Assembly (NCBI GenBank): GCA_004151065.3
Contig: NWUY0300015118.1
Span: 75,167 to 85,191, forward strand
DNA from: Larix sibirica
Taxonomy: Eukaryota > Streptophyta > Pinopsida > Pinales > Pinaceae
Length of the DNA: 10,025 nt
Reading direction: 5' to 3'
The position numbers and the translations under genes were made by a program. The notes under the pieces are model-generated. The model saw only the letters and a list, made by a program, of their open reading frames with translations. It ran no database searches and had not been told where the DNA came from. This document shows positions 1 to 8,928 of the stretch, one piece after another; the first letter of the stretch is position 1; every line of letters begins with the position of its first letter.

Positions 1-209
1 CATGGTTGAAACACGACCTATGAATAAGGAAGATCATGCTCCACAACCAACAGATGCAATATATTTTATATCACCCTATATGGAATGCATGCATCCACAT
101 CATAACATGTTACTAAAAATAGTTAGTATTGAAAATTATTATAATTTGTATTATCTTAAATTGTGATTATCTATAATTAATCCCGAACGGTCATTACTAA
201 ATGCAATGC

Positions 210-2215
210 ATCTTAAATTCCCTCTATGATGTCTTTATGATGGTCTAGGGATCTTTTCATTGACCATAAATCCTTGAAGAAATATTCTTGGGTATAAGTA
301 CTTACATTTTGTCCTACGATCAAGGCTAAGGTTATGAGACGCATGCATGGTGCAAAAAAACTTTAATTGGTGGGAATATCCTACTTAAAATACACCAAAG
401 TATTTTGTATACATGACCTATGTGGTTGTCTGGGGCACATGTGTATCCCATAAATTTTAGAACCAATTGATATGTCCAAAATCCCTAACTTTTCACCCTA
501 GACTATGGTCAAGGCCTTGAGAGCCATCCATGGGATTGCAAAGACTCAAAATGGTTCCCATGTCCCATTCACTGGCCAAATATTACATGTGGATATCATG
601 TTTGGTGGTGGAATTTCTTATGCATGGCCCATGAGTTATGTAAATTATTAGAATTAGACCTTAGTTTTCATTCCTAATCCATGGCCATGGTGATGCAACC
701 CGTACCTAGTCTACACTTCTTTGAACTAGTGTTTATATTACACTCATAGGCTAATTATCCTGTACATAGAGTGTGTGTGGTGTTTTGAGATGTTGTGCAT
801 GGCCCTTGAGCCCTATAAGCATATTTTAGTGCCTAAGACATTTTTATTCATCCTTGGACCATATCACAACCTTGAAATCCATGCTTTTTTTTCAAGGCCC
901 CAAAGTAGTGACCATATCTCTTTTGTAGGCCAAAAATTATCTTTATAGGAATGTCGGTGGTTCGGGGAGGCTTGTAGATGGGCCATTATCATTGGAATAA
1001 TTTTTAGGTCTAAGATTTTTTTTTATCATTATAGCATAGGCATGGATTAGAGATAGATATTTATTGTGAAAAACCTCAAAATACTAGCCACATATCATTC
1101 ACAAGGTAAGTATGCTCGCTACATGGCATGCCAGGCGTGTTGGGGCATTATGCATGTCCCATTATCCATAGAGAATAGTCCTTTAGATCATAATACTTTA
1201 GTTTTTATCATTGTACTATACTTTGAGACCTTAGAAATATTTGGTATAAATCCCTTATAATGGTGCCCATATCCCACTAGTAGGGAAAATATTCCCTTTA
1301 TTGGAAAATTGGTGGTTTGAGACCTTTTCATGCATGATACATGAGCCCTAGAAGCATATATTAGGACAATAGATGCTATTATATCAATCCCAAACCATTA
1401 TGAAGGCCTCAAGATCTATCCTTAGCATGTAAATACTCATTGTCCAATCTAACTCATAGGCCAAATATTTTGTTTATATGATCCACTTAGTGGTCAAGGT
1501 CCTCATGTATGGCTCATAAGCATTAAAATCATCTTTTAGGGCCTAAAATTTTGGATTTATGTCTGTAACCTTATATTTGGGGCACAAAACCTCAAAACAA
1601 AGAGAAAAACCCACTCATAGGCCAAACCTTCTCCATGCACAACATGTGATATACTTGAAGGGAATGTGCATGGCCAATCATCCCTACAAGTGTCTTTTAG
1701 AGTGTAAGGTCTTGGTTTTTACCCACATTCCATTATAGGGATAGGACAATATTTATTGTGCACAAAATATTGAAATGGTGCGCATATTCCACTCATAGGA
1801 AAAATATTCCCTTTTCATGAAGCACATTGTGGACTAGACCCATATACATGGACCATGATCCGTAAAACCATCATTTAGGGAACATGGCCCTAGTTTCATC
1901 CCTATACCATATTCAAGGTCCCAAGACCCATTCTTGATTTGGAAAACCACTCAATGAAACCCATAGATACTCACAGATTAAGAAATCACTTTAAATGGAA
2001 TGTGAGATGATTTGGAGATCCATCCATGATTCATGGGTCATAAAAGAGCATTTCAAGGCCTATAATCCTAGTTTCATCCTTGAACCATAACCAACACCAC
2101 GATTTCGTTTTGTAGTCTGCAAAACAGTAAAATTGTGTCAATATCCCAATCATAACATAAATATTCCCCTTTCTAGGAATCATTAATTATCTATTAAATG
2201 CATAATACATAAATC
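210..2215. repeat. Degenerate tandem satellite, ~178-bp monomer, about 11 copies
   Basis: A recurring landmark, of the form ctcataGGCCAAATATT with variants, appears near 393, 574, 749, 928, 1104, 1283, 1459, 1620, 1798, 1978 and 2157. The spacings are 175-181 bp, except one of 161 bp. Other landmarks recur in the same order in each unit: a gcatggcccatgagccc-like block, a cttttagggcctaag-like block, a cttagtttcatccttgaacca-like block, a tcaaggcctcaagatccat-like block and an aatggtgcccatatccca-like block. The first recognisable unit starts near 210 and the array fades after about 2210. By eye the units are heavily diverged, with many substitutions and small indels, so this is an old array that is no longer being homogenised. 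A period near 178 bp is typical of plant centromeric or heterochromatic satellites (established knowledge). No centromere function can be shown from sequence alone. The short open frame at 1066-1260 lies inside the repeat and is not a gene. Confidence 0.85.
1459..1619. repeat. Shortened monomer (161 bp) within the ~178-bp array
   Basis: The landmark-to-landmark distance here is 161 bp, while the other ten spacings are all 175-181 bp. This unit has therefore lost about 17 bp. It keeps the gcatt...cttttagggcctaa block and the cactcataggcc landmark. The missing bases fall in its second half, where the gtaacc...ggggcacaaaacctcaaaac stretch is compressed. It reads as an ordinary deletion in a decaying satellite copy. 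Confidence 0.55.
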
Positions 2216-2681
2216 TATCGATACCATTATCATGTACCAATTATATTGAACCAATAGTATACCAATATTGTGCCATATTATTTTGCATTGAATGAGTAAA
2301 TTATGTGTTCATGCTTGAATAGCTATTTTGTTAGAATGATATCAATTCATTAAAATCATAGAAATCCTGGGTGAAATGAGTTAAATGCGTATTCTTGATC
2401 CAATAAGTAAGTTATNGAAATGAGTTAAATGAGTATTCTTGATCCAATAAGTAAGTTATGCTCTAATATATTGTATGTAAAATAAAAAATTCAAACACAT
2501 GTCATTCCATACATAAGACATAACAAAGAATATGAAATTTTATTTAATATAAAAGAGTAAACAAATCATGTGACGAACACCTTGACAAGCACCTGAATAA
2601 TTTTTGTAAACATCATGTCACATGAGGGTAACCCTAGTTTCTCCTTTCAAGATAAGCTGGGGAAAATTAATTTCTCATATG
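2216..2681. other. Non-coding spacer between the two satellite arrays
   Basis: This AT-rich stretch has no open frame of note and does not match either repeat unit by eye. It contains the only ambiguous base of the window (2416), flanked by a 43-bp duplication that is described separately. The last part, from about 2640 to 2681, may include a badly diverged remnant of a 358-bp monomer. Confidence 0.6.
2373..2459. repeat. 43-bp direct duplication around a single N (probable assembly scar)
   Basis: Bases 2373-2415 and 2417-2459 are the same 43-bp sequence, beginning gaaatgagttaaatg and ending aagtaagttat, with a single C/A difference. Only the N at 2416 separates them. The likely cause is two contig ends that overlapped and were abutted instead of merged. 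A true tandem duplication with one uncalled base is possible but less economical. This should not be counted as biological repeat content until it is checked against reads. Confidence 0.8.
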
Positions 2682-5266
2682 ATTGAACAAGACTTCACAA
2701 TCCCAAGGTTCAGAGGTTTCAGTACTTAACCCAATCATGCAAAAAGTGCATAGTAACTTACTGATAAAAGCCCTAGTTTTTTATATCAATGAACAAGATT
2801 AGGATTGGGTGGTTGACCCATGAGAGAGAGGTGCCCCTAGCTGGAATGTATTGTCACGGTCCCAACAGAGTTGAAGGTTTGTTGATCTGATCCATGGTCA
2901 TCATTTTATAGTGAGTTGTAGGTTGCCTCCTAAACCCTTTTAGGGACACTTGGTAATTCATTAATTAGGGAATAAAAAATAAACCTAGCATAGAAAATGA
3001 GTTTCATAAGCTCATACATGTGTGTTTGGCCATGATCGACATGGGAACACCACCCATGGTCCCAAGGTTGAGGAGTTTTAGTACTTGACCGAATCATGCA
3101 AAAAATGCATAGTCAATTACTGAGAAAAATCGTAGTTCATGTGATCAATGAACACAACAAGAACCAGGAAATGGACCCATGCAAGAGAGGTTCCCCTAGA
3201 TGGAATGCATTTTCATAGACCCAACGGAGTAGATGGTTCATCAATCTAATCCACGATCATTATTTTATGGTGAGTTGTAGGTCGCCTCGTAAATCCTTTC
3301 AGGGACACTTGGTCATTCTGTCATTAGGGAATAAAAATGAACCTATCATTGGAATTTCATTTCATAATATCCTGCATGTGTGTTTGGGCATGATTGACAT
3401 GGGAACACCACCCATGGTCCCAAGGTTGAGGAGTTTTAGTACTTGACCGAATCATGCAAAAAATGCATAGTCAATTACTAAGAAAAATCGTAGTTCATGC
3501 GATCAATGAACACAACAAGAACCAGGAAATGGACCCATGAGAGAGAGGTTCCCCTAGATGGAATGCATTTTCATAGACCCAACGGAGTAGATGGTTCATC
3601 AATCCAATCCACGATCATTATTTTATGGTGAGTTGCAGGTCGCCTCGTAAATCCTTTCAGGGACACTTGGTCATTCTGTCATTAGGGAATAAAAATGAAC
3701 CTGTCATTGGAATTTCATTTCATAATATCCTGAATGTGTGTTTGGGCATGATTGACATGGAAACACTAGCCATGGTCCCAATATCAAGGGATTTAAGTAC
3801 TTGACCCAATCATGCAAAAAGTATATAGTCACTTATTGAGAAAAACCCTAGTTCTTGAGATCAATGAACAAGATGAGAATTGGGTGATGGACCTAGAGGA
3901 GATGTGTGCCCCTATATGGAATGCATTGTGATGGACCCAAATGAGTCGATAGTTCATCAATCCAAACAATGGTCATAATTTCATGGCAAGTTTTAGGTCA
4001 CTTGCAAAAGCCTTTTAGGGACACTTCATGAATTTTTCATTAGGCAATAAAAAATGAACCGGAAATCAGAATTGAGTTTTGTAATCTCTTGCATGTGTGT
4101 TTTCCCATGCTCAACATGGGAACACCAGCCACGGTCCCAAGGTTCAGGGATTTTAGTGCTTGATCCAATCATGAAAAAAGTGCATTGTCACTTACTAAGC
4201 AAAACCTTAGTTCCTAATATTAATGAACAAGAGGAGAACCAAGTGATGATCCCATGAGAGAGGTGCCCCTAGATGGAATGCATTTTCACTGACCCAACAT
4301 AGTCGACCATTCATCGATCCAAGCCATGGTCAACAGTTTATGGCAAGTTGTAGGTTTCCTCCTAAATCCTTTGAGGGACACTTGGTGATTATGTCATTAG
4401 GGTATAAAATCTGAAATAGGCACCGAAATTGAGTTTCATAAGATCATGCATGTGTGTTTGGACATTCTCAACATGGGAACACCATTCACAGTCCCAAAGT
4501 TGATGGTTTTCAGTACTTGACCCAATCATGCAAAAATCCTATAGTCACATACAAAGCAAAACCGTATTTTATGAGATCAATGAACAAGATGAGAAATGAG
4601 CAATGGACCCATAGGAGAGAGGTGCCCCTAGTTGGAATTCATTGTTATTGAACCAACAAAGTCAATGGTTCATCGATATAAGCCATGATCATCATTTTAT
4701 GATGAGTTGTAGGTTTCCTCCTAAATCCTTTCAGGGAGACTTGGTGATTCTATCATTAGGGCATAAAAAATCAACCATGAATTGAAATTGATTTTTGTAA
4801 ACTCCTACATGTATGATTGGCCATGATCAACACGAGAACACCATTCAAGGTACCAAGGTCGATGGGTTTTAGTACTTGACCTAATCATGTAAAAAGTGTA
4901 TAGTCACTTTCTGAGAAAACCCCTAGTTCCTAAGATCAATGAACAAGATGAGAACTGAGTGATGGAAATATGTGAGAGAGGTATCACTGGATGGAAGTCA
5001 TTTTCATGGACCCAATGGAGTCGATGGTTCATTTATCCAAGAAATTGTCATCATTTTATGGCAAGCTGCATGTTGCCTCCTAAATCCTTTTAGGGACACT
5101 TCATGATTTTTTCATTAGGGCATAAAAATTGAGTCGAGAATGAGAATTGACTTCTGTAATATGCTACATGTGTGTCTGTCCATGCTCAACATGGGAACAC
5201 CACCCATGGTCCAAAGGTTGAGGGGTTTCAATACTTTACCCAATCATGCAAAAAGTGCATAGTCTC
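2682..5266. repeat. Tandem satellite, ~358-bp monomer, 7 full copies plus a partial
   Basis: Anchoring on the atGGGAACACCAcccatgg landmark gives monomers at 2682-3040 (5' edge diverged), 3041-3398, 3399-3756, 3757-4115, 4116-4472, 4473-4831 and 4832-5190, then a partial copy from 5191 to about 5266. A second landmark, gggacacttggt or variants, falls at 2943, 3302, 3660, 4018, 4375, 4734 and 5093 and gives the same 357-359 bp step. Each unit contains, in order, a cccaaggttgaggg-like block, aatcatgcaaaaagtgcatag, aaaaccctagttc, gatcaatgaacaagatgag, gagagaggtgcccctag, tggaatgcatt, a tcattttatggtgagttgtagg-like block, the gggacact landmark and tcattaggg-ataaaaa. By eye, copies other than the closest pair differ at many positions but keep their length, unlike the older 178-bp array. 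The short open frames at 4054-4257 and 4454-4651 are accidents within monomers. Confidence 0.93.
3041..3756. repeat. Near-identical adjacent monomer pair inside the 358-bp array
   Basis: Monomers 3041-3398 and 3399-3756 are both exactly 358 bp and differ at only about 8 positions by my alignment (about 98% identity). They share private variants absent from the other copies, such as gaccgaatc, aaaaatcgtagttca, caacggagtaga and gtcgcctcgtaaatc. The similarity ends close to the outer edges: before about 3030, and after about 3756 with aaacactagcc. This looks like one recent unequal-crossover or slippage duplication of a single monomer. Confidence 0.85.
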
Positions 5267-6717
5267 TTAAGGAGTGGTCAAAATATTTCGAGGATGGGAT
5301 ACCATAAATCATGCTTCAAAAAACCATTGTGGAGATTTCATAAGTTGTTTTAGGTTATTTATATATTTTTTTATAATATATTTTTCTAAGAGTAGTAGTA
5401 TGACTATGCCCAGCCTCAAATATGGATGTAATTGGAAATTGTATGAGAATAAATTAGGGTAAGAAAGACATGAGAAACATTAGGTCCTTGAATTTATGGA
5501 AGATTTCCCACTATGCTTCTATTTTTCCTAAGATTTTTGTACAATGTAGTGGGGGGGGGGGGAGTGATAGCTACTATGGTAATATATTCTCAATTACCTA
5601 ATACTATTGGGGAAATGGTGCAACAAATCCAAGGTTAACAATGAATGCATAGTAAGTGGTTGGTCATCTTAGTAGTATAAGTTTTGGTGTGCAAAATTTA
5701 AGGAAAACTCTATTAAGTGCCTTAAATGTTGATTATATGTCAATGAGCATTTATACTCCTCCACTTGAATATAAATATACCCCATTACACTAGTTATTGG
5801 CACAATAATGTAGTCTTCTACAATGGATTAGGAGTGCCATGATATATTATAATATTATTTCACTAATGTGTATCAATGTGTTTATCCTATTTCAACTCAT
5901 ATTTTCAAAACCACTACAATTGATCCATGCCTGAATTATGCATGGATGTATTCCATGATTTTATGAAAATATCAAACATGAAATTTGTGTTGCAAACTCT
6001 AATATATTTCCATTCATGCATTATCATTTCAAGCTTCCTATTGCAAATATCAACTAGAATATGTAATATCTTATGAGCACTTGTCATAATGGATTAAATA
6101 ACAAGTTCAGATCATTATGATTCCTTGGAATAGGTGGAAAAATGATTTTCATTAAAAATTAGGTCAATTGCAAACTACTTGTATATACTAACAAGGAAAA
6201 TCAATAATATTCTTATAGGTTGGTTATATTTCTCACAAATTATAAAGGGACCTTATTCCTTAATAACATCGAACAAATACTGAGGATGTCTTCAAGAAGA
6301 TTGTTATTGATAAAGATGATTAGGAGATTCTTATAAAAAATCATGTTAATACCTTAGATTCACATGGAATACTATCAATTGCAAATACATATACAATCCC
6401 TTAAGGATATACAAATTCTTTAGCATGTTGTGGTGGTTTCTAAATACATCGAGTTCTTGTTCTCTCCTTCATGTGATATCTCTAGATTCCTTTTAGAAGC
6501 ATTGACTACAAAAGGATGGTGTAGTTAGTGTCCTCATACATTACATTCAAACTAGGAATTCGCAAACATGAAAAAATTGAATTTGCACTAGAAATTAATC
6601 CATGAAAAGAATCCTTAAATAACATACCTCATCATGTAAGTATACCTATTATCATACAAACCTAGTTTCGTTCAAGTATACCATATGGATCCTCTCCATC
6701 GCTAATGGTCTCCATCA
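5267..6717. other. AT-rich intergenic DNA, no gene recognised
   Basis: The 358-bp array stops abruptly inside a monomer at about 5266, and neither satellite continues. I found no open frame with a recognisable motif on either strand; the 62-codon frame at 5274-5462 shows nothing. I saw no tRNA, no long terminal repeat pair and no clear terminal inverted repeat. A run of 12 G lies at 5551-5562. The last part, about 6661-6717, may be the far 3' end of the minus-strand pseudogene: after a possible frameshift it could encode a few more residues before a TAG near 6661. Confidence 0.55.
5551..5562. repeat. Homopolymer run of 12 G
   Basis: Twelve consecutive G residues occur in an otherwise strongly AT-rich stretch. 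Long homopolymers are unstable and prone to sequencing error, so the exact length is uncertain. No function is suggested. Confidence 0.8.
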
Positions 6718-7055
6718 ATTTCTCGTTCTATAAATTAGGTAGGAAGTAGCATACCTTGTGTGATCTCTTCCTAAATATTGTCTACAACTAGATTTTGTAC
6801 CAATGACTAGGTTTGCAAAGCGATAGACCACTACAGTTGATTTTTAATCTATGAATACATAACCACCAAAATTTCTTGAATTTTTATCATGCGTTAGATA
6901 TTCACCCTTAACAACCGTTGATCCAACTATAAAATCATTACCATAATCATCGGTTAAAAATGTATTGAGAGTTTGCTTCCCTTTTATGCATCATGCCAAC
7001 CAATAATCAGTGCCTCATTCATTGTATTTTTTGGAAACAACTGCATATATATGTC
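6718..7055 (-). pseudogene. Transposase-like fragment 4: C-terminal exon
   Basis: This exon continues in frame after the predicted intron. It reads HIYAVVSKKYNE, stop, GTDYWLA, stop, CIKGKQTLNTFLTDDYGNDF, then IVGSTVVKGEYLTHD, NFGGYVFID, stop, KSTVVVYRFANLVIGTKSS. Stops are at 7017 (TGA), 6993 (TGA) and 6846 (TAA). The alternation of short beta-like stretches resembles the C-terminal segment that follows the HGxxxxDGxG block in related proteins; I cannot name its fold. The frame closes at TGA 6717-6715. A few more plausible codons (KLMETISDGEDPYGILE) follow in another frame down to about 6661, suggesting one more frameshift near the end. Confidence 0.65.
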
Positions 7056-7160
7056 CTACAAAAATATAATATATGTTCAAATGCAAATGTATAGGAGTTT
7101 GATAACATAATGAAATAAAAAACAAATTAAGTTCTTAGATATGATATGAGATATCTCTAC
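7056..7160 (-). other. Predicted GT-AG intron, 105 bp, phase 1
   Basis: On the minus strand the coding frame reads ...IFNLVQL and then G|GTAGAG at 7161/7160. It resumes after ttatatttttgtAG at 7056 with GACATATATGCAG-like coding sequence. Joining the two gives LG-HIYAVVSKKYNE, which restores the frame and agrees with the LxxLGDIYAVV-type sequence I recall in the family. The interior is AT-rich, with a T-rich tract before the AG, as in plant introns, and holds stops if read through. The 5' site GTAGAG is not a strong consensus, which suits a decayed copy. The junction is inferred from protein continuity only. Confidence 0.65.
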
Positions 7161-8079
7161 CTAGTTGTACAAGATTGAAGATATGATCATAGACTGATGA
7201 AATAGATGATTGGACCTCCCCTAATTGGGTTTTTTCAACAACTACATGGGGGTCTACCACAAGTGATATATGGTTCCATTCATCAACCTAGTCTATTGAT
7301 TCACAATTGACCCATTGATGACTACTACAAGGCCCATAAAAGAAAGCAAGTTTTCAAATCCATACTTCGAATAAAGGGTTGTTTGACCTTCGAGCTAAAT
7401 TAAAGCCATGATTTCCTTATATTGTGTTCCATTGATATGAGCGTGACTGATCTATATTGACCATTTTGCATAAATTTCTTCGTACTTGTCCTAACCCATT
7501 TAAATTATGCTCCTCTTGAGAACCACTTGACATTATGGTAGAGCACAATTGAACTATATATTGTTCATAATTAATATGATTATTTGTTGTAAACTTCATC
7601 TCCTCCCTTCGTAGTGAATATTTGATACATGCACCAGTCCCATCAAGCTCACATGTCCCATGCTGAGTCTCAAAATAGTCCCAAATATGTTGCACATTGT
7701 ATGTTTTGTACAAAATAATCAACAATTGGAATACATGGGAATTTTTTAATTGGCTTGCATAACCATCTTACCATACTTTATATCAATCCATATGTATATC
7801 TCTCCCCTTCAAGTTATCATAAAAGAATTGAAAGTAGTGTTGTACATGATGTAGGTCATGGAACCTATGATCAGTTATGTAGAATTCTGTCTCTTTCACT
7901 ATAATTCTCATATCTTTGTTGTTGTTTGTCCCACGCCTATATGTTATATGTACCATTACGCTAACTTGATTTGAATGATAATAATACGTATGGATATCAT
8001 TCGATGAATGAAGGGTGTAGTTCTCAATGAAATCCACAACAGACAATATAGTACATGCAAGAACAATGTCTCTACACAT
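7161..8079 (-). pseudogene. Transposase-like fragment 3: probable catalytic region (broken exon)
   Basis: One reading frame runs the whole length, interrupted by stops at 7785, 7770, 7419, 7356 and 7290. Landmarks in order are VVDFIENYTLHSSND (D codon at 8034-8032), HHVQHYFQFFYDNLKG, DGYASQLKNSHVFQLL (DG codons at 7767-7762), VQHIWDYFETQHGT followed by CELDGTGACIKYSLRRE (7696-7606), and KLAFFYGPCSSHQWVNCESI then VDEWNH near the 3' end. The D of DFIENY, the D of DGxxxQxK and an acidic residue of the DGTG block are candidate metal-binding residues of an RNase H-like core; that is inference from spacing and family memory. Sense around each stop is preserved: W-stop-DG sits where WSDG is expected, and ID-stop-VDEW where IDWVDEW is expected. 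This supports recent decay of a real exon. Confidence 0.8.
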
Positions 8080-8152
8080 TCAAACCTATTCATCCTCACA
8101 TCCCGCTACATGCACATGTTAAACATATTGTTTAGTTTTAACAAAAAATCCT

Positions 8153-8488
8153 TCATGAAATCACATACTCATTTATGGTGACATAGAGATAAAGATTCAA
8201 TTGTGGTGTAAACTTTGAAAGATATTTGAAAAATTTGAAGGTACAATATGAAACAATACTATATTCATTTACTAGGGAATCCACCAATGCAATCTTTTTT
8301 CTTTCTTTATTGTTGTCTAGTTGATATGTAACATACATGAAGATCTGCATATCTACTATCATCCTCCAAAACTCATGCTCCTCACTTTCATGAATGCATC
8401 TATGCAATAATGCAAATCCATCGTACATAGAGCATGCTCTATATATACAAGATTTCCCATAATATTTTTGACCATCTTCCTTGGACAC
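8153..8488 (-). pseudogene. Transposase-like fragment 2: middle region, shifted frame
   Basis: These are 111 open codons in a different frame from fragments 1 and 3. The first codon is GTG within atgtgtccaagg, which overlaps the end of fragment 1's frame (IMCP...), so the frame was changed by a small indel at about 8480-8490. Readable features are KEDGQKYYGKSC, then CSMYDGFALLHRC (residues about 19-31) with spaced cysteines, then ERKKIALVDSLV and a hydrophobic-aromatic stretch ending around FKYLSKFTPQL. This fits the region between the Cys/His block and DFxENY in the family. It ends at TGA 8155-8153, and the original frame resumes before 8079 through a second frameshift. Confidence 0.65.
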
Positions 8489-8544
8489 ATGATACTATGG
8501 ATAAATTCCCTCAATGAAATCAACTGTAGTATGGATGATCACTC

Positions 8545-8928
8545 CTACAAAATGTTAGTATGAAAAACATGGCATATGTATACATTTGTGTCATGAAAAT
8601 AATCAAATTTTGCATGGTGTCTAGAACAACATGTGTTGTGTTCTGTGCATATTCTAGCATACCAAGGTTTACATTTCTCAAATGATCTTTGGCTCAGGTT
8701 CAATTCCATGTGTTGAATCTTGAATTTATCATAGAGATATGCTTGTTCCATGTCAATGAAGTTCTTAATGTGGGGATCACGATCATTAGTACCTTTTCTC
8801 AACTTTAAGACATCTCTTTGATTGGATGAAGGCCTGGTATCATCATGCGAAAATTTTTGTACTAGTTCCTTGACAACATGAATCAATTCCTCTATGAATG
8901 AGGCAACCTTCCAATGAAGGCCTAACAA
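8545..8928 (-). pseudogene. Transposase-like fragment 1: N-terminal half with Cys/His block
   Basis: These are 127 open codons starting at a TTG, so 8928 is the edge of the open frame and not a true start. Residues 31-40 read TRPSSNQRDV. Residues 87-90 are KPWY, followed by C94, C100, C101, H104 and H105, a CxxxxxCCxxHH arrangement that could bind a metal. In the related proteins I recall, a KPF/WY...NTCxCxxH block precedes the catalytic part. The fragment ends at TAG 8547-8545, and a TGA follows two codons later. Beyond that the same frame reads SLREFIHSIMCP before it is lost to a frameshift near 8488, so homology continues through the stops. Confidence 0.75.

Noticed and set aside
679-690. 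Perfect 12-bp palindrome ccatggccatgg
   Set aside because: Short, and made of the ccatgg word that is common across this satellite; no sign of a functional site.
1066-1260. 64-codon plus-strand open frame
   Set aside because: It lies wholly inside the 178-bp satellite, begins at a non-ATG codon and has no recognisable motif.
4054-4257. 67-codon plus-strand open frame
   Set aside because: It falls across the 358-bp satellite and is interrupted in the corresponding place in other monomers, so it is a chance frame.
4454-4651. 65-codon plus-strand open frame
   Set aside because: Same reason: it lies within the 358-bp array, with no conservation of the frame between monomers.
5274-5462. 62-codon plus-strand open frame just after the array
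   Set aside because: Hydrophobic run from T-rich DNA, no motif, no supporting context.
5880-6560. Possible retrotransposon pol remnant
   Set aside because: I looked on both strands for reverse transcriptase, integrase and RNase H motifs and found none that hold for more than a few residues.
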